Positions 42,318 through 54,720 of a stretch of 64,000 nucleotides of DNA are shown here, one piece after another. A program made the position numbers and the translations under genes. The DNA lies in assembly GCA_948567375.1 (NCBI GenBank), contig OX419760.1, positions 20,336,001 through 20,400,000 on the forward strand. Direction: 5' to 3'. This DNA is from Lunularia cruciata (Eukaryota > Streptophyta > Marchantiopsida > Lunulariales > Lunulariaceae). The notes under the pieces are model-generated. The model made no database searches. It was not told the DNA's origin and worked only from the letters and a program-made list of their open reading frames with translations. Within the stretch, counting starts at the first letter, position 1. Every line of letters starts with the position of its first letter.

Positions 42318-44508
42318 AACAATGAAATATAAAGTCTCAAAGAACCAAAGACTCAAAACAGCTAAAAATACAATATAAATTGTATGCAATATGAACCTAG
42401 GAAAAATCTAAGGGCACTTGACCAGTCTGTAAAATCTTGGTCCGATGTAAAGTATTCTTTATCATGTACTTTCCTAAAGCTAAAGCCTCAATCTGCAAGA
42501 GAGTGGAAAAGTCTTTACTACTAATCTGATGTCTAACTGTGATGCTCTCATAGCAAGGCCATTCCAAAAGTACATGGTGTTCATCTTCTACTTTGCCTAC
42601 GGAGCATAAACTACAAAGTTGCATGGAGTGATCTATAAGCCTCCAATGGCCTTCTTCTACAACAATTCTATGAGAGCTAGTCCTATATTTAACAATGATG
42701 ATATGTCTAAACGAAGTAGATACCTTAGCCAAAAGATAATCTTGCTCACAAAATACACTAACATAAAATTCACAAATTGCTGATAAAACACTGTATTGGT
42801 ACTAGGTTTATGCCAAAGGTAATGCAAGAACTGCTTCTTGATTAGATCACTAGTGCAATAGGTTCCAGTTTCTGATGTTGTTCAAAAACATTCCACCTTG
42901 TAGCCCAAGCAACCATATTTGTATACCAACCAACAGGTTGTGTAGCACAAAGAGTTTGGTAACAAAGTATCTTATGCTCCATGGACCTCACCTTATATAC
43001 ATACATGAGAGCTAAGAACAAAGCTTCAGCCTCAAGAGCTAAGAAAACCTATCTTAGCAAGAAACAACACGTATGGAGTTTGAGTTCTCACACCAAGTTA
43101 TTGTACAAGAAAACTTTTTGAACCTTCTCAATCTTTTGCCACCACGTCTTCTTAGGACTAAGACCCCAAATGTGAACACCATAAAACAGCACAGGCTGCA
43201 CAAGAGATCTGAGCAATACTTTCTTCAAGTCCCATGTGGTAAGATGAACGAGTTTAGAGCAATTGATGAGTGAATACAAAGTGCTGAACCTTGCATTAAT
43301 TGTTCTTGGCACAAGTAGACCAACTATAGTCATGAGAAAACTCAATCCCCAAGTACTTGTAAGAAGAAACCTGGTCCAAAGGCTTGCCATCAAAAAAGAA
43401 AGGTGTGACACCTTTGGAACCCACCACAATTACCTTAGACTTGTCAAGATTCACCTCCATCTTTGTGTCATAGCAAAACACAAGAAGAGAATCCAAGAGC
43501 TTTTGTAAAGTCTCTAGATTGGTAGATTGGAGCACTACATCATCTACATAAAGAAGTGCATGTATCATCAATGGACCAACTTGTACACTTGTACCACCAA
43601 CTTCCAAGAGTACCCTCTCCAAGTCATCAATGAAGATCCCAAACAAATTTGGAGATAAAGAGTAACTTTAAATCACACCCATGATATTAAGGACATCTTG
43701 AGAGCTAAAAGAAGAAAATCTAACAACAACATTCTCATAGAGACTAGAGATAATACCAAGCAGATCCTATGAAACTCCAACTTCACCCACTCTCTCACTT
43801 GAAGTTTGTCTACATACCTTATCAAAGGTTTTCTTGAAATCAATAAAAGAAATAAAGAGAGCTCTCCCAATAACCTTGGACTCCCACAACTACTCATGGA
43901 GCACTATAACCTGATCTGAAACCATCTTGGTACTTGGCATGAATTTTGGATTTTTCAGTCCAAGTACTCAATCCAAATTCCAAAATAAGTCCATATAGCT
44001 TAGCAAAGATGTTATATACTAGAATGGTATGGTAATTGGTAACAACATCCCTTTGGCCAAACTTGTGAATAGGAACCACCTTCTTACAATGCCAATGATC
44101 AAGAAAACCATACTTGATTGCTTCATTCAAGAGAGAGGTGAGTATAAGAATCAGATGATCGCCACCCCTTTTCACAAGTTCAACACAAGTCCATCAAGGT
44201 CTTCAGCCTTCCCATAGGCCAACTTCTTGAGCTGATATTTGACATCATCTTTAGAGATAACCAAAGGAAATCTAATGCTAGGTGCCATGCATGGAGCATC
44301 AGGAAAAAAATACAGATCTTTCACATAGTTACAAAGCTCCTTCAAATCTAGAGAAGGGGATGGAGATAGATATAGAGATCTAACAACAACCCTCTTCCAA
44401 AAATCCTTGTTATTGTGCCTCAATTTAGTTCTAAGCTCAACCCCCTTAAGCATGATAAAATCTCTCTTCTTAGACTTCACCATTTTTGTATAATAAAGGA
44501 AAGAAAGG
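42318..44508 (-). mobile_element. Old LINE copy, ORF2 RT to 3' end
   Basis: Minus strand, tail at 42,318, 5' end near 44,508 (FIIQKWVKSKKRDF region). Many stops and shifts; open pieces at 44,483-44,172, 44,175-43,894, 43,646-43,296, 43,429-43,088 and 42,732-42,397. The catalytic motif reads YVDD rather than YADD. It is clearly more diverged than the copies in the first 23 kb, so an older insertion or another subfamily. Confidence 0.88.
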
Positions 44509-44520
44509 TTCTATACAATC

Positions 44521-44670
44521 AATGAACAATGAAACATAAAACCAAAAAGACCCAAAGAGTTAAAGGACTAAAACATAATACAAAAACCTAAGAAAGTGTC
44601 TAATGCACTTGACCAATCTGTAATATACTGATCCTATGTAAACTGATCTGTTTTATATACTTTTCTAACA
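44521..44670 (-). mobile_element. Short LINE 3' end (~150 bp)
   Basis: Minus-strand 3' terminus with heptamer tail. It is interrupted or truncated at TTTTCTAAC, where another 3' end starts. Confidence 0.75.
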
Positions 44671-44800
44671 ACAATGAACAATGAAATATAAAGCCCAGAA
44701 GACACAAACAATTAAAAAGTTGAAACACAATACAAATCACATTGAATGTGAGCCTATGCAAGAGGTTAGGACACCAGACCAATTTGTAATAGACTGACTA
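44671..44800 (-). mobile_element. Short LINE 3' end (~130 bp)
   Basis: Heptamer tail at 44,671 and 3' UTR as far as the first hairpin (GACCAATTTGTAATAGACTG). Repetitive CTAGACTAGACTG follows. Confidence 0.75.
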
Positions 44801-44879
44801 GACTAGACTGATCTTGGTCTAGATTGTAGAATTTGGATCTATTTACAACCTATTTTCACTTTGTTAAGTTTCAAAGATT

Positions 44880-45190
44880 TTAGCCATGGAAGGTGTAAAT
44901 TCAAGCTACTATATCTTTGTACTTTGTGATCTAAATGAAATGTTCTTTAAGTCATTAGAATGAGCGTGCTCAAAGCTTTAAACTGAGAAATGATTGATAT
45001 AGGTTAGAGAAGAGAGGAGAAGCTCTAGGTACCTCAAATTTTGCAGCCTTTGGTATCTTAATGGGACATAGATCTCAAAAATAATATCTTGCAAACTCAC
45101 ATGTCCCAGTGAATTGATTCTTATCTCATTAGAACCAACTTCTTGAGTTCCTTTGCCTTAAACCTGGCTAGTAGTGCCAAGAGCTTAAAT
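44880..45190 (+). repeat. LINE 5' UTR fragment
   Basis: Matches 18,230-18,535; the phrase GAAGCTCTAGGTACCTCAAA is identical in both. Two monomer cores lie near 44,928 and 45,101. Confidence 0.8.
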
Positions 45191-46125
45191 AAACAATGAA
45201 TAATGAAATATAAAACCCGGAAGACCCAAAGAGTCAAAAGGTTAAGAATACAATACAAATAATATGAAATGTGTGCCTAAAGCATCATACCAATATGTAA
45301 TAAAATGATCCAATGTAGACTAATCTTGGGTATATACTTCTCTAACATTAAAGCATCAAGCTATAGGAGAGCATAGAATCACTTCTGTTAATATGATGTT
45401 TAACTTTGATCTGTTGGTAGCAAGTGCACTTAACAAAGATATAGTGCTCATCCTCAAATTTGCCCATACAACATAATGTGCAAAGCCACAAGGAATGCTC
45501 TATCTACTACTAGCAACCTTGTTCTACTTCTAGTCTATGAGAGCTAGTTTTATACTAAACAATAACATGTCTAACTGAAGTAGAGATCCTACGCAAGAGA
45601 TAATTTTGCTTGCAATACACCAACATAGGATTTACAAACTACTCATAGGACACCATCTTGGTACCGGGTTCGTGCGATAGGAAATGTAAGAAATGCTCCT
45701 TGATCACCCCTTATAATGCAATAGGATCCAATCTCCAATGTCATTTAGAAACGCTCTACCTTGTAGCCCATGCAAGAAGATCAGTATACCAACCAGTAGA
45801 TAAGTTGCACAAGAACTTGGTAAGGAAGTCTCTCATGCTCCACATGCCTCACCTTATTGGCATATGTGAGAGCTAAGAACAAAGATTCAACCTTTCAAGG
45901 AAAAAAATTGTTTCAGGAAGCAAAAAAACATAGGGAGTTTGAGTCCATGCATCGAGTTCATTACACAAAAACACTTTCTAAACCTTTTTGCCACCAAGTC
46001 TTCTTAATACCTTGACCCCAAATCTGAGCACCATAGAGGACCATTGGTTCTACAACAGATCTGAACAACACATTCTTCAACTCCCATATGGTAAGATGAG
46101 CAAGTCTATAGTGATTATTGAGCAA
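45191..46125 (-). mobile_element. Old LINE copy, ORF2 C-terminal third
   Basis: Minus-strand 3' part with a degraded tail (TAAACAATGAATAATGAAAT) and its 5' end near 46,125. Heavily mutated. It separates two plus-strand 5' UTR segments (44,880-45,190 and 46,160-47,375). Confidence 0.8.
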
Positions 46126-46159
46126 TTAATGAGGGTGGCAAGGATGGCCTAGACCGACT

Positions 46160-47375
46160 ATCAATTTTGAATGTTTGAGAAGAGAGAAGTTACAACAGTT
46201 TAGAAAGCTATATATCAGCATCTACTTGTCCAAAAATTGCAGTTTTGGTCATGAGAAGCACCTTGCCAAGCTCTTTCCAAGTCTACTGAGATTGCAACCT
46301 TTTGAGGTTTGTAGCAAATGTTATGGATGTTTGAATTTCTTTAAAAGAGGTCCATATTTGAGAGATCTTATCTTCACCATCCAAAGTCCAAATCAATTCA
46401 CTCTTGCAGCAATGGAAGCACCCTAGAGATCTCTTTTGATTGACTACAAGAACCCAGACACATTGTATTTGTGCACAAAGTTAAGGAGATGTGAAATTTA
46501 TCATATATGGCAGATTTTACATTTGGAGATGCATATTTGAGACAATGTAACTTTTTGGTCATAAATTCAAATGTCATGATTTTACAATCAGTTGGAGTGA
46601 TTTTGCAAGTGCTACTTATGACACAAAGTTTTCTTTGTTTGGGGCTATGTGGACTGATTTTTGGGCATTTACTTTTTATGATCTTCTACATGTGGTCTAT
46701 GTGGTGTTCAAGTGAGCAAATTTCAAAGGCTGTAACTTACCACTTCAGTTACCTTTTGAAGGCTGTAACTTATTACCTCAATTGTCCAAATTAGTTGATC
46801 CTTGCACCAATAAAGGAATCTGCTCAAGGGATTTTTATTATCATCAAGATTGTAGATTTTGGAGTTCTAGACTAGAAGTTATGAGCATTCAAATTTTGTG
46901 AATTATCATATTCTTATAATTCACCACAACATATTATGAAACCATGACTCTGAACTTATATCCTCAAATGAAGTGATTTTTTGTTTCATTAGAAGCTAAT
47001 ATCCTAGTGCTTTTGATTGAAACCTTGAGTGTAGAGTGTGAAGATATATCTTGAGGGCTATGAGTATTTGAATTTGATGAAGAACTAAGATATTTCCAAT
47101 TCAATGGTGTGGAGAGGTGTTCATTTGGAAGGTTGTTTCTATACCATTACTTATTCAAATGAGATAATATTTTATGAATTAGAACCACTATTTCAAGAGC
47201 TTCCACAAACATGCAGATTGCAGATTTTGGAGTTGTGTACATGGTGCTAGAACCTGTTTCCTTTCTTCAAGACTCTAGTTGTAGAGAGTGTAGATTCAAA
47301 CCACTATATCTTTGTTCTCAATGATCCAAATGAAGTGTTCTTTGTGTCATTAGAACCAGAAATCTAACAAAGATC
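46160..47375 (+). repeat. LINE 5' UTR, nearly full, old
   Basis: Begins like 17,150 (GTTTGAGAAGAGAGAAG) and shows cores near 46,385, 46,565, 46,785, 46,963, 47,153 and 47,323. Spacing is about 170-220 bp. No ORF1 follows directly. Confidence 0.75.
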
Positions 47376-47384
47376 ATATAAAAA

Positions 47385-47766
47385 AAGATGAAATCAAACA
47401 AAGATGGATGTGAACCTTGACAAGTCTATAATTGACAAAAGCAAGTTTCTATGCAACCTAATCAAGAGATCTGAGATTTGATATCCATAGCTTTGATCCT
47501 TGCCATTAACAACCTGCATCATACCACTCATTAGCATGGGAGACCAAGTCTCTACCTATTGGATGCTCTTGGAAACAATAAAATTGATGTCCAATGAAGT
47601 CCAATGATATTATCTCTTTGTTGTGGGAAATGAGAGCTCTAGAATGGAAATCCAGCTGAGCACTTAGCTTGGATTTTGTTCTTTTTGGCCATGGTACTCA
47701 ACCTAGACTCCAAAATTTAACCATACAACTTGGCAAAGATACTACCAACTAGTATGATATGAAAAC
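47385..47766. mobile_element. Mosaic of small LINE pieces in both directions
   Basis: 47,388-47,430 is plus-strand RT (KTKMDVNLDKS-like). 47,440-47,600 is minus-strand endonuclease-RT linker, and 47,655-47,765 is minus-strand RT. All are strongly diverged. Confidence 0.65.
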
Positions 47767-49910
47767 TATGGATAGATCTCTTGATCAGGTTGCATAGAAA
47801 TTTTCTTTTGTCCATTATAGAAAGTTGGTGAAGTGCAAGTAGAGAGCATTTCTGAGACTTAAGGGGCCTAAGCTAAGCAATGAATTGAGAAGCAATTCCA
47901 AGGCTTTTTGGGAAGAAGGTAATAATTAGATCTCCGTCTCCATTGTTGGACTGAAGGAGCTTTGTAATTTGTAGTGATGTCAAGGATCTATACTTCTTTT
48001 CCGATGTTGGATCCAAGGATGCAAACTAGCCTTGGATATGCTTGCACCATCTCTGAAGCTGATGTCAAGTCTTACCAGCTCAAGAAGTTGGCCAATGGTA
48101 GGCAGAAGACCTTGATGGACTTTGTGTTGAACTTTTGAAACAAGGCAGCAATCGTCTGATTCAAATACTCACTTCTCTCTTGAATGAAGCAATTAGATGT
48201 GACTTTCTTGACAAATGGTGTTTGAAGAAGGTACTTCTCATTCATAAGTTTGGCCAGAGAGATGTTGTCATCAATTATTGTACCATACTAGTTCATAGTA
48301 TCTTTGCCAAGTTGTATGGTCAAATTTTGGAGTCTAGGTTGAGTACTTGGGCCAAAAAGAACAAAATTTAGGCTGAGTGCCAAGCTAGTTTTAGATCAGA
48401 CTTTAATAATTTAGACCATCTATTAGTACTCAGTTTGGTGGTGGAAATCCAAGAGTATTGGATGAGCTTTCTATGTTGTATTTATTGATTTTAGGAAGAC
48501 TTTGATGAGGTGCTTATGAAATCTCTAAGTGAGAGACTTGTTGAAGTTTGTGTTTCATCAGATCTGATTGGTGCTATCTCTAGATTCTATGAAAAATTGG
48601 TTGTGAGATTATCATGAGTCTTTGAGCTCTCAAGATGTCCTAAGCACAATGGGAGTGATTCAAGGCTGCTCTCTATATAGCTCCAACTCTATTTGGAATC
48701 TTAATCAACAACCTAGAGAGTACTCATGGAAGTTGGAGCTATAGGTATGTAAGTTTTGTCTTTGATGATTCATGCACTCCTTTTACACAAATGATGTTTT
48801 AGTGCTCCTCTCTACTAATCTAAGGAATTTATTGAAGGTTTTTGATTATCTTCTTCTGTTTCACAACCAAAAAAAAATGGAAGTGAACCTTGACAAGTCC
48901 AAAGTGAGTGTGGTGGGTTCTAAAAGTATCACACCGTTCTTCTTTGATAGAAAGCGCTTTGAGCAAGTTTCTTCTTACATGTACGTGAGGATTGAGTTTT
49001 CTCATAACTATAGTTGGTCTACTTGTGTGAAGAATATAATCAATGCAAGGTTTAGAGCTCTATATTCACTCATGAATCATTCTAGACTTGCTCATCTCAC
49101 CACATGGGAGTTGAAGAAGGTGTTGTTTAGATATCTTATATAGCCAATTGTTCTCCATGGTGCTCAGATTTGGGTACCAGGTTAGTTAAGAGGACTTGGT
49201 AGCAAAAGGTTGAGAAATTTCAGAAAGTGTTTCTATGTGATGAACTTGGTACAAGTACTCAAACTTCTCATGTTTTTTTGCTTGATGAAATGAGGTTTTT
49301 TCCTCTTGAGGATGAAGCTTTGTTTTTAGCTCTCACATATGCCACTAAGGTGAGGTCCTTGGAGCATGAGAGACTCTCCTACCAAGTTCTTTGTGCAACT
49401 TTATCTATTGGTTGGTATACATATTGGATTGCATGGATTGTACAAGGTGGAATGTTTTTGAGCAACATTGGAGATTAGAGCCTATTGCATTACAAGAGGT
49501 GATCAAGGAGCAGTTCTTACATTTTTTAGAGCATGAACCCGGTACCAAGATGGTGCTCTTTCAGCAGTTTGTGAATCCTATGCACTGGGACATAAGAGTG
49601 TTTAGAAGAAGCTTTGCATATTGTGTACCATGAGCAAAGTTGAGGATGAGCACCATGTCTTTGTTGAGTGCACTTGCTACCAACAAATCAGAGTTAGATA
49701 TCAAATTAGTAGAAGTGATTTCTCAACTCTTCTATAGATTGAAGCTTTAGCATTAGGGAAGTATATGACCAAGATTAGTCTACATTGGATCAATTTCTTA
49801 CAAATTGGTCATATGCTCTAGGCTCCCATTTCATGTGATTTGTATTGTGTTTTTAGCCTTTTAACTCGTTGGGTATTCTTGGCTTGATATTTCATTGTTC
49901 ATGTTCATTG
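47767..49910 (+). mobile_element. Old LINE copy, linker to 3' tail
   Basis: From the MDRSLDQ region of ORF2 through RT to a heptamer tail at 49,887-49,910. Many frameshifts; the best open pieces are 48,135-48,371, 48,772-49,143 and 49,227-49,478. YADD is degraded (YTND). The segment before the zinc knuckle is deleted near 49,590. Confidence 0.85.
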
Positions 49911-50570
49911 TTTTAAGTTCTTTGTGAAATTCATTTGCTTTGTTATACATTTTTGCTTATTGTTGTTGTATCATGGTTATATCAGCAATGTCTTTCACCA
50001 TCTTAGACTCCTCCATTGTACCAATCAAAAAAAGATGAAGGTGAACCTTGATAAGTCCAAGGTGATTATGGTGAGTTCTAAAGGTGGCATACCTTTCTTA
50101 CCAAGATGGTCTCTATCAGCAATTTGAAATCCTACGTTGGTGTATTGCAATCTAGATTATCTCTTGGCTAGGATCTCTACTTCACTTAGACATGTTATTG
50201 CTCAATATAGAACTAGCTCTCATAAACCAAAAGTAGAACAAAGATATTGGCAATAGATAGAGCACTCCATGTGGCTTTGCATATTGTGTACTATGAGGAA
50301 AGTTGATGAGCCCCATGTCTTTGTTGAGTGCCCTTGCTACCAACAGATTTGAGTTAGACATCATATTCATATTAGTGATTTATTGGCTCTCCTACAAATT
50401 GAGGCTTTAGCATTAAGGAAGTGTATGACCAAGATTAGTCTACATTGGATCAATTTGTTACAAATTGGTCATATGTTCTAGGCTCACATTTCATGTGATT
50501 TGTATTGTGTTTTTTCAACCTTTTGACTCTTTGGGTCTTTCAAGCTTATATTTCATTGTTCATTCTTCAT
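49911..50570. mobile_element. Rearranged LINE: inverted ORF1 start + RT + 3' end
   Basis: 49,911-50,029 is the first ~40 codons of ORF1 on the minus strand. At about 50,030 it joins plus-strand RT (KMKVNLDKSKVIMVSSK), then at 50,100 jumps to the ORF2 C-terminal part and runs to the tail at 50,549-50,570. Confidence 0.75.
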
Positions 50571-50830
50571 GTTAGCCATGAGAGTATTCATGCATTGAGA
50601 GATAGGTGCATAGAAGCTTCTAAGCTCTTTGTGGAAGTCATTGGCTTTCCTATACATTTTAGCTAATTTTTGTTGCTTCATGGCTATATCATCAATGTCT
50701 TTACAATCTTAGACTCCTCCTCTTGTGCCAATAAAACAAAGATGGAGGTGAACCTTGACAAGCCTAATGTGATTGTGGTGTGTTCTAAAAGTATCACATC
50801 TTTCTTCTTTGATGGAAAGTGCTTGGAGTG
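50571..50830. mobile_element. Second rearranged LINE with the same inversion junction
   Basis: 50,571-50,730 is minus-strand ORF1 start; at about 50,731 it joins plus-strand RT (TKMEVNLDKPNVIVV) as in the unit to the left, then stops at the KCLE codons near 50,828. Confidence 0.75.
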
Positions 50831-51432
50831 AAAATGAATGAAGTCATATGCTGAAGCTTCTAAGGTGTATCAAAATCTCTTACTTGCAAGAGCATGAGGT
50901 TGAGAAGGAGAACCAACTTGTTCAAATGAAGAACTTGAGGGATCTTAGGTATGCCAAAATCTCTAAAGAAGAAGGAGAACACCAAGGCTATATTGTGTGA
51001 GTTTATCACTGAATCTTTGAGAGTTTATGATCCTTAGATTTTGCAAGCATATATATAAATTGGGACAACAAGGTCCACAACCAAGAAGCATTTTGGTGAG
51101 GTTTGGCTCACAAACTTAGAGGGATTTGGTAATGGAAAACAAAGCTATACTCCAAGGGGAGGTGCATCTAGTTGGACCTTGATCTCATCTCTCTCTACTT
51201 ACAAGCAAGGGAGGGAGGAGAATTATCAAAGGTGAAGGAAGCTCAACCAGCAGGTTTTGTTGCATTTTTTAGAGATTATTATCTCTCAAAAAATGCAAAA
51301 GCCAAAGGAAACGATCAACTATTGCATAGAAATCCTAGACCCTAGACTAGACTTAGAGTGTTCATGGGCTCACACTTACTAAGTACTCAAGTGCTAAGCC
51401 TTTGTGTGATGATGTTGATGTGATTCGATCTT
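50831..51432 (+). mobile_element. Old LINE fragment, ORF1 second half into ORF2 start
   Basis: Plus-strand ORF1 from KSYAEASKV through the RRM-like part to GCATAG at 51,324-51,329, then about 100 bp of ORF2. After the TAG the sequence is AAATCC, unlike other copies. Many stops. Confidence 0.8.
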
Positions 51433-52548
51433 ATTAGCCACTAAATTCATGAATCTGAGAGGATTGGATCCTAGCATTGAAATCACCAATAACAAGTACT
51501 ACACCTTTAATTTGAAACTCAAACACATCCTCTAACAAGGAGTGGGAAGGATGCATGATGTTGAGAGCTCCACTTAAGTAAATTGCCAATGTCAATGGAG
51601 CAAAGTAGCAAATGGCAAGGAAGCAAGGTGAAAAAACTCCTCCAATCTTGAACCATTAGTATTGTCCACTTGAGTCTTAGCCTATCAAGGAGACTAATGT
51701 CTCAAGGCCAAATCTTATGGAGGTTACAATGCCTCCAAAGCCTCTTTCTCTAAGTTGCCTCTATTTATTCTAGGTTGAACCAACAAGAGTGAATCCTTCA
51801 ATGTCCTAAATGAAACAATGAAATATAAAGCTCAAAAGACCCAAAGAGTCAAATGGCTGAAAACACAATACAAATTGCTTACAATGTAAGCCTAGGGCAC
51901 CAGACCAATTTGTAATAAATTGATCTGTAGACTAATCTCTATCACATACTTTTTTAATGTTAAAGTGGAAGGTGGTAGAGAAATCACTACTTCTAATATG
52001 ATGTCTCAATTTGATCTGCTTGTAACAAGGACACTCAACAAAGACATGGTGTTAATACTCAACTTTCCTCATAGAACATGATGTGCAAAGCCAAAAGGAG
52101 TGCACTACCTGTTGCTGGCGTCCTTGTTTTACTTCTAGTCTATGAGAGCTAGTTTATGGTTATGGTGTTCCCATGTCTCCACAAGATTGATCAAATCAAC
52201 ATTATTGCACAAAGGCTTAGTGCTTGAATACTTTGTGTGTATGAGCCCATGAGTATTCCAAAACAACACTCTAAAAGGGTCTAGAATTGCTATGCAATAG
52301 CTTATTGTCTCCTTTGGGTGATCACATCTCTACCATCTCTCAAGAATGCAACAAAATCTGATTGTTGAGCTTCCTTCACCTTAGCTAATTCTCCCTTCAT
52401 CACTTGCAATTGGAGAGGAGTGGGATCAAGGTCCAACCAGATGCACCTCTCTTGAGTACAGCCTTGTATTACAATGAAATGATTTTGTGAGTTTTTGAGT
52501 CCCTTTGAGTTTGTGAGCCAAACATCACCAAAATGCTTCTTGGTTGTG
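51433..52548 (-). mobile_element. Old LINE fragment (ORF1 end, endonuclease), split by an insertion
   Basis: Right part 52,155-52,548 holds the ORF1 C-terminus, the TAG site (about 52,294, reversed) and the start of ORF2. Left part 51,433-51,807 continues into the endonuclease. The break is inside the DIEGF region and is occupied by the 3'-end fragment at 51,808-52,154. Confidence 0.8.
51808..52154 (-). mobile_element. LINE 3' end (~345 bp) nested in the endonuclease
   Basis: Tail at 51,808 (AAATGAAACAATG), 3' UTR, hairpin region and the zinc-knuckle codons; truncated at GAGCTAGTTTA. Confidence 0.8.
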
Positions 52549-53083
52549 ATTCATGCTAGATGGTGCTTGAAGAAGGTAGTTCCCATTCACAAGTCAGGCC
52601 AAAGAGATGTTGTCACCAATTACATACCATACTAGTTGGTATTATCTTTCCAAGTTATATGGTCTAATTTTGAAATTCAAGTTAAGTACTTGGGCTGAAA
52701 AGTACAAAATTTGTGCCAAGTGCCAAGCTGGTGTCAAATAAGCCTTTAGTACCTTGGACCATCTACTAGTACTCTATGTTTGTTGTGGAACTCCAAGGGT
52801 GTTGGAAGAGCTCTCTATGTTTCATTTATTGATTTCAGGAAGGCCTTTGATAAGGTGCTTAGGAAATCTTTAAGTGAGAAACTTACTAAAGTTGGTGTTT
52901 CACCTGATGTGATTGGTGCTATCTCTAGACTCTATGAGAAGGTGGCTGTGAGATTCTAATCTTTGAGTTCTCGAGATGTTCTAAGTACAATGGGAGTGAT
53001 TTAAAGTTGCTCTCTATCTCCAACTCTACTTGGAATCTTCATTGATAACCTAGAGAGAATACTCATAGAAGCTGGAGCTTAGT
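52549..53083 (+). mobile_element. Old LINE fragment, RT segment
   Basis: From RWCLKKVVPIHKSGQRD to the ERILIEAGA region, including FIDFRKAFDKV. It has stops and one-base shifts and ends before YADD; no 3' end is attached. Confidence 0.85.
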
Positions 53084-53391
53084 AGACTATGCGCCTCTAG
53101 TACTCACCAATTTCTCCTAATTCAGACCCCCTAGCTCTCCCATTGTCCTTGCACCATACTCTGTCATTGATGACTAAAATTTCAAAGTAAATCCAAGCTT
53201 TTGATAAGGTTTCCCCTCAAACTTTTTAAGGACTCTTATCATCTCATGCTCATCTAGATGTAACACATATAGGACAACAAGAAAAACGCTCATCCTATAT
53301 AAAAGTTCCAAAGACTCTAGAATTCCTTAGTATTATATATCATGTAAAAAAACAATCATATTAGCATTGGACACTATTCCATTTAGATAAT

Positions 53392-53397
<6 letters not shown>

Positions 53398-53423
<26 letters not shown>
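53398..53423. repeat. (TA)n microsatellite
   Basis: About 13 uninterrupted TA units. Confidence 0.95.
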
Positions 53424-53999
53424 ACTTTCCCCAAGAGGATGAAATGTTATACATACCCATTGCAGATTAAAGCCAAAACATAGAGATGGTAAAAGAATGG
53501 GATGAAATATAACACAAAAGCTATGAATGCATATACTTAGATTTTCACATGCAGCTTGTGCCGGTTCGTGTCTCCTATGGGGTGTGTCTTATGTTTGACT
53601 CGTGTCATTTCATTATTATTCATTCTTCATTATTGTCCTAGGTCTGGAATTTTTAAGTAATACATCAAAACTCGTTGGTTCTCACAGTTGGGTCGAAGGG
53701 GAAAGGGGTGGCTGTGTAGAAAACATGAATGATGGGAAGACCCCATCAAACCGGACAAGGGAGAGACAAAATAAGTAAAATGGGGCTAAGCCCCAGTAGA
53801 GTCTAAATGAGAAATTTTCCTTACTGCATCTAAAATATCCTAACTATGCAAGTTATATATTCTACAAACAACATAACATCCAAAAAAGTATCACCTAGTG
53901 TAACAACATATCGTCAGAGAAATATCACGTAGTGTAATTGGGTCAAGGAGAGGTTTTACCCGGAAGAGATTGTACTTAAAGTATGCATAGCTACAATAG

Positions 54000-54720
54000 A
54001 AACCCCAGAGTTAATGTGCAAACCCACCACAATGAGGTTCCTGTATATTTTAGAGACAACTAACTCGGAAGATCGTAGAGTGAATGTCACAAGTGACACT
54101 GTGGCTGAGAGGGGAACAGTGTACTAACGACGAAGAACGAGGTTGGCCGACGATGTTGGACTCGGATCCGCAGGCAGACGAAGCGACAGGACGAGGAAGA
54201 TCTGATATTCTGGAATCAGTCAGAATATGCTTGTGCCGTTCGACAGCTTGCAGTTTATTGTCCATGGAGTTATCCAGAATGTGCAAGTATATCCAGGAGG
54301 ATATACTTACGCTTGCATCATTCTAACACGTGTCGGCTACCACTTGATCGCCTCCAGAACGCAGTAACTGTGGCGTCGACACGCTCGTACGCTTTGTGTA
54401 TGTCTCTACTACTCGGAGAGTACTTGTCAGTAACTTCTGGTGAATAAACAAGAATAACCGTTCCTAAATTCCTTATTTCAGGACAAATATGAATGGGGGA
54501 AGATCTCACAAGGAAGACGTAAAAGAGAATACTATAAATAGATTTTGACTCCGACCGCAATAAACTTGGATTAATTTAATTTGCTCCCAGGTCTCATTAT
54601 AGTCGGCAAGGTTCCACGGAATACGAGAGGAAGATCATTCCACGGAATACGATAGGAAGATCATGGAGAAGAAATGCATGTAGTTTATCACACTATATGC
54701 AGATACTTCCCCCCTTCACA
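54000..54720 (+). promoter_or_regulatory. LTR-like segment with TATA box
   Basis: CTATAAATAG at about 54,533 is a good TATA box, with AATAAA-like sequence (CAATAAACTTGG) some 30 bp downstream. Composition is richer in GC than the flanks. The arrangement resembles a plant LTR, but no matching second LTR or terminal TG...CA pair was found. Confidence 0.3.
54612..54663. repeat. 26-bp tandem duplication
   Basis: TTCCACGGAATACGA(G/T)AGGA and the next bases occur at 54,612 and 54,638, with a single difference. Confidence 0.9.

Noticed and set aside
54084-54560. Two overlapping 80-codon frames as a gene
   Set aside because: Frames on both strands are equally long and a TATA box with AATAAA follows; an LTR-like noncoding stretch fits better.
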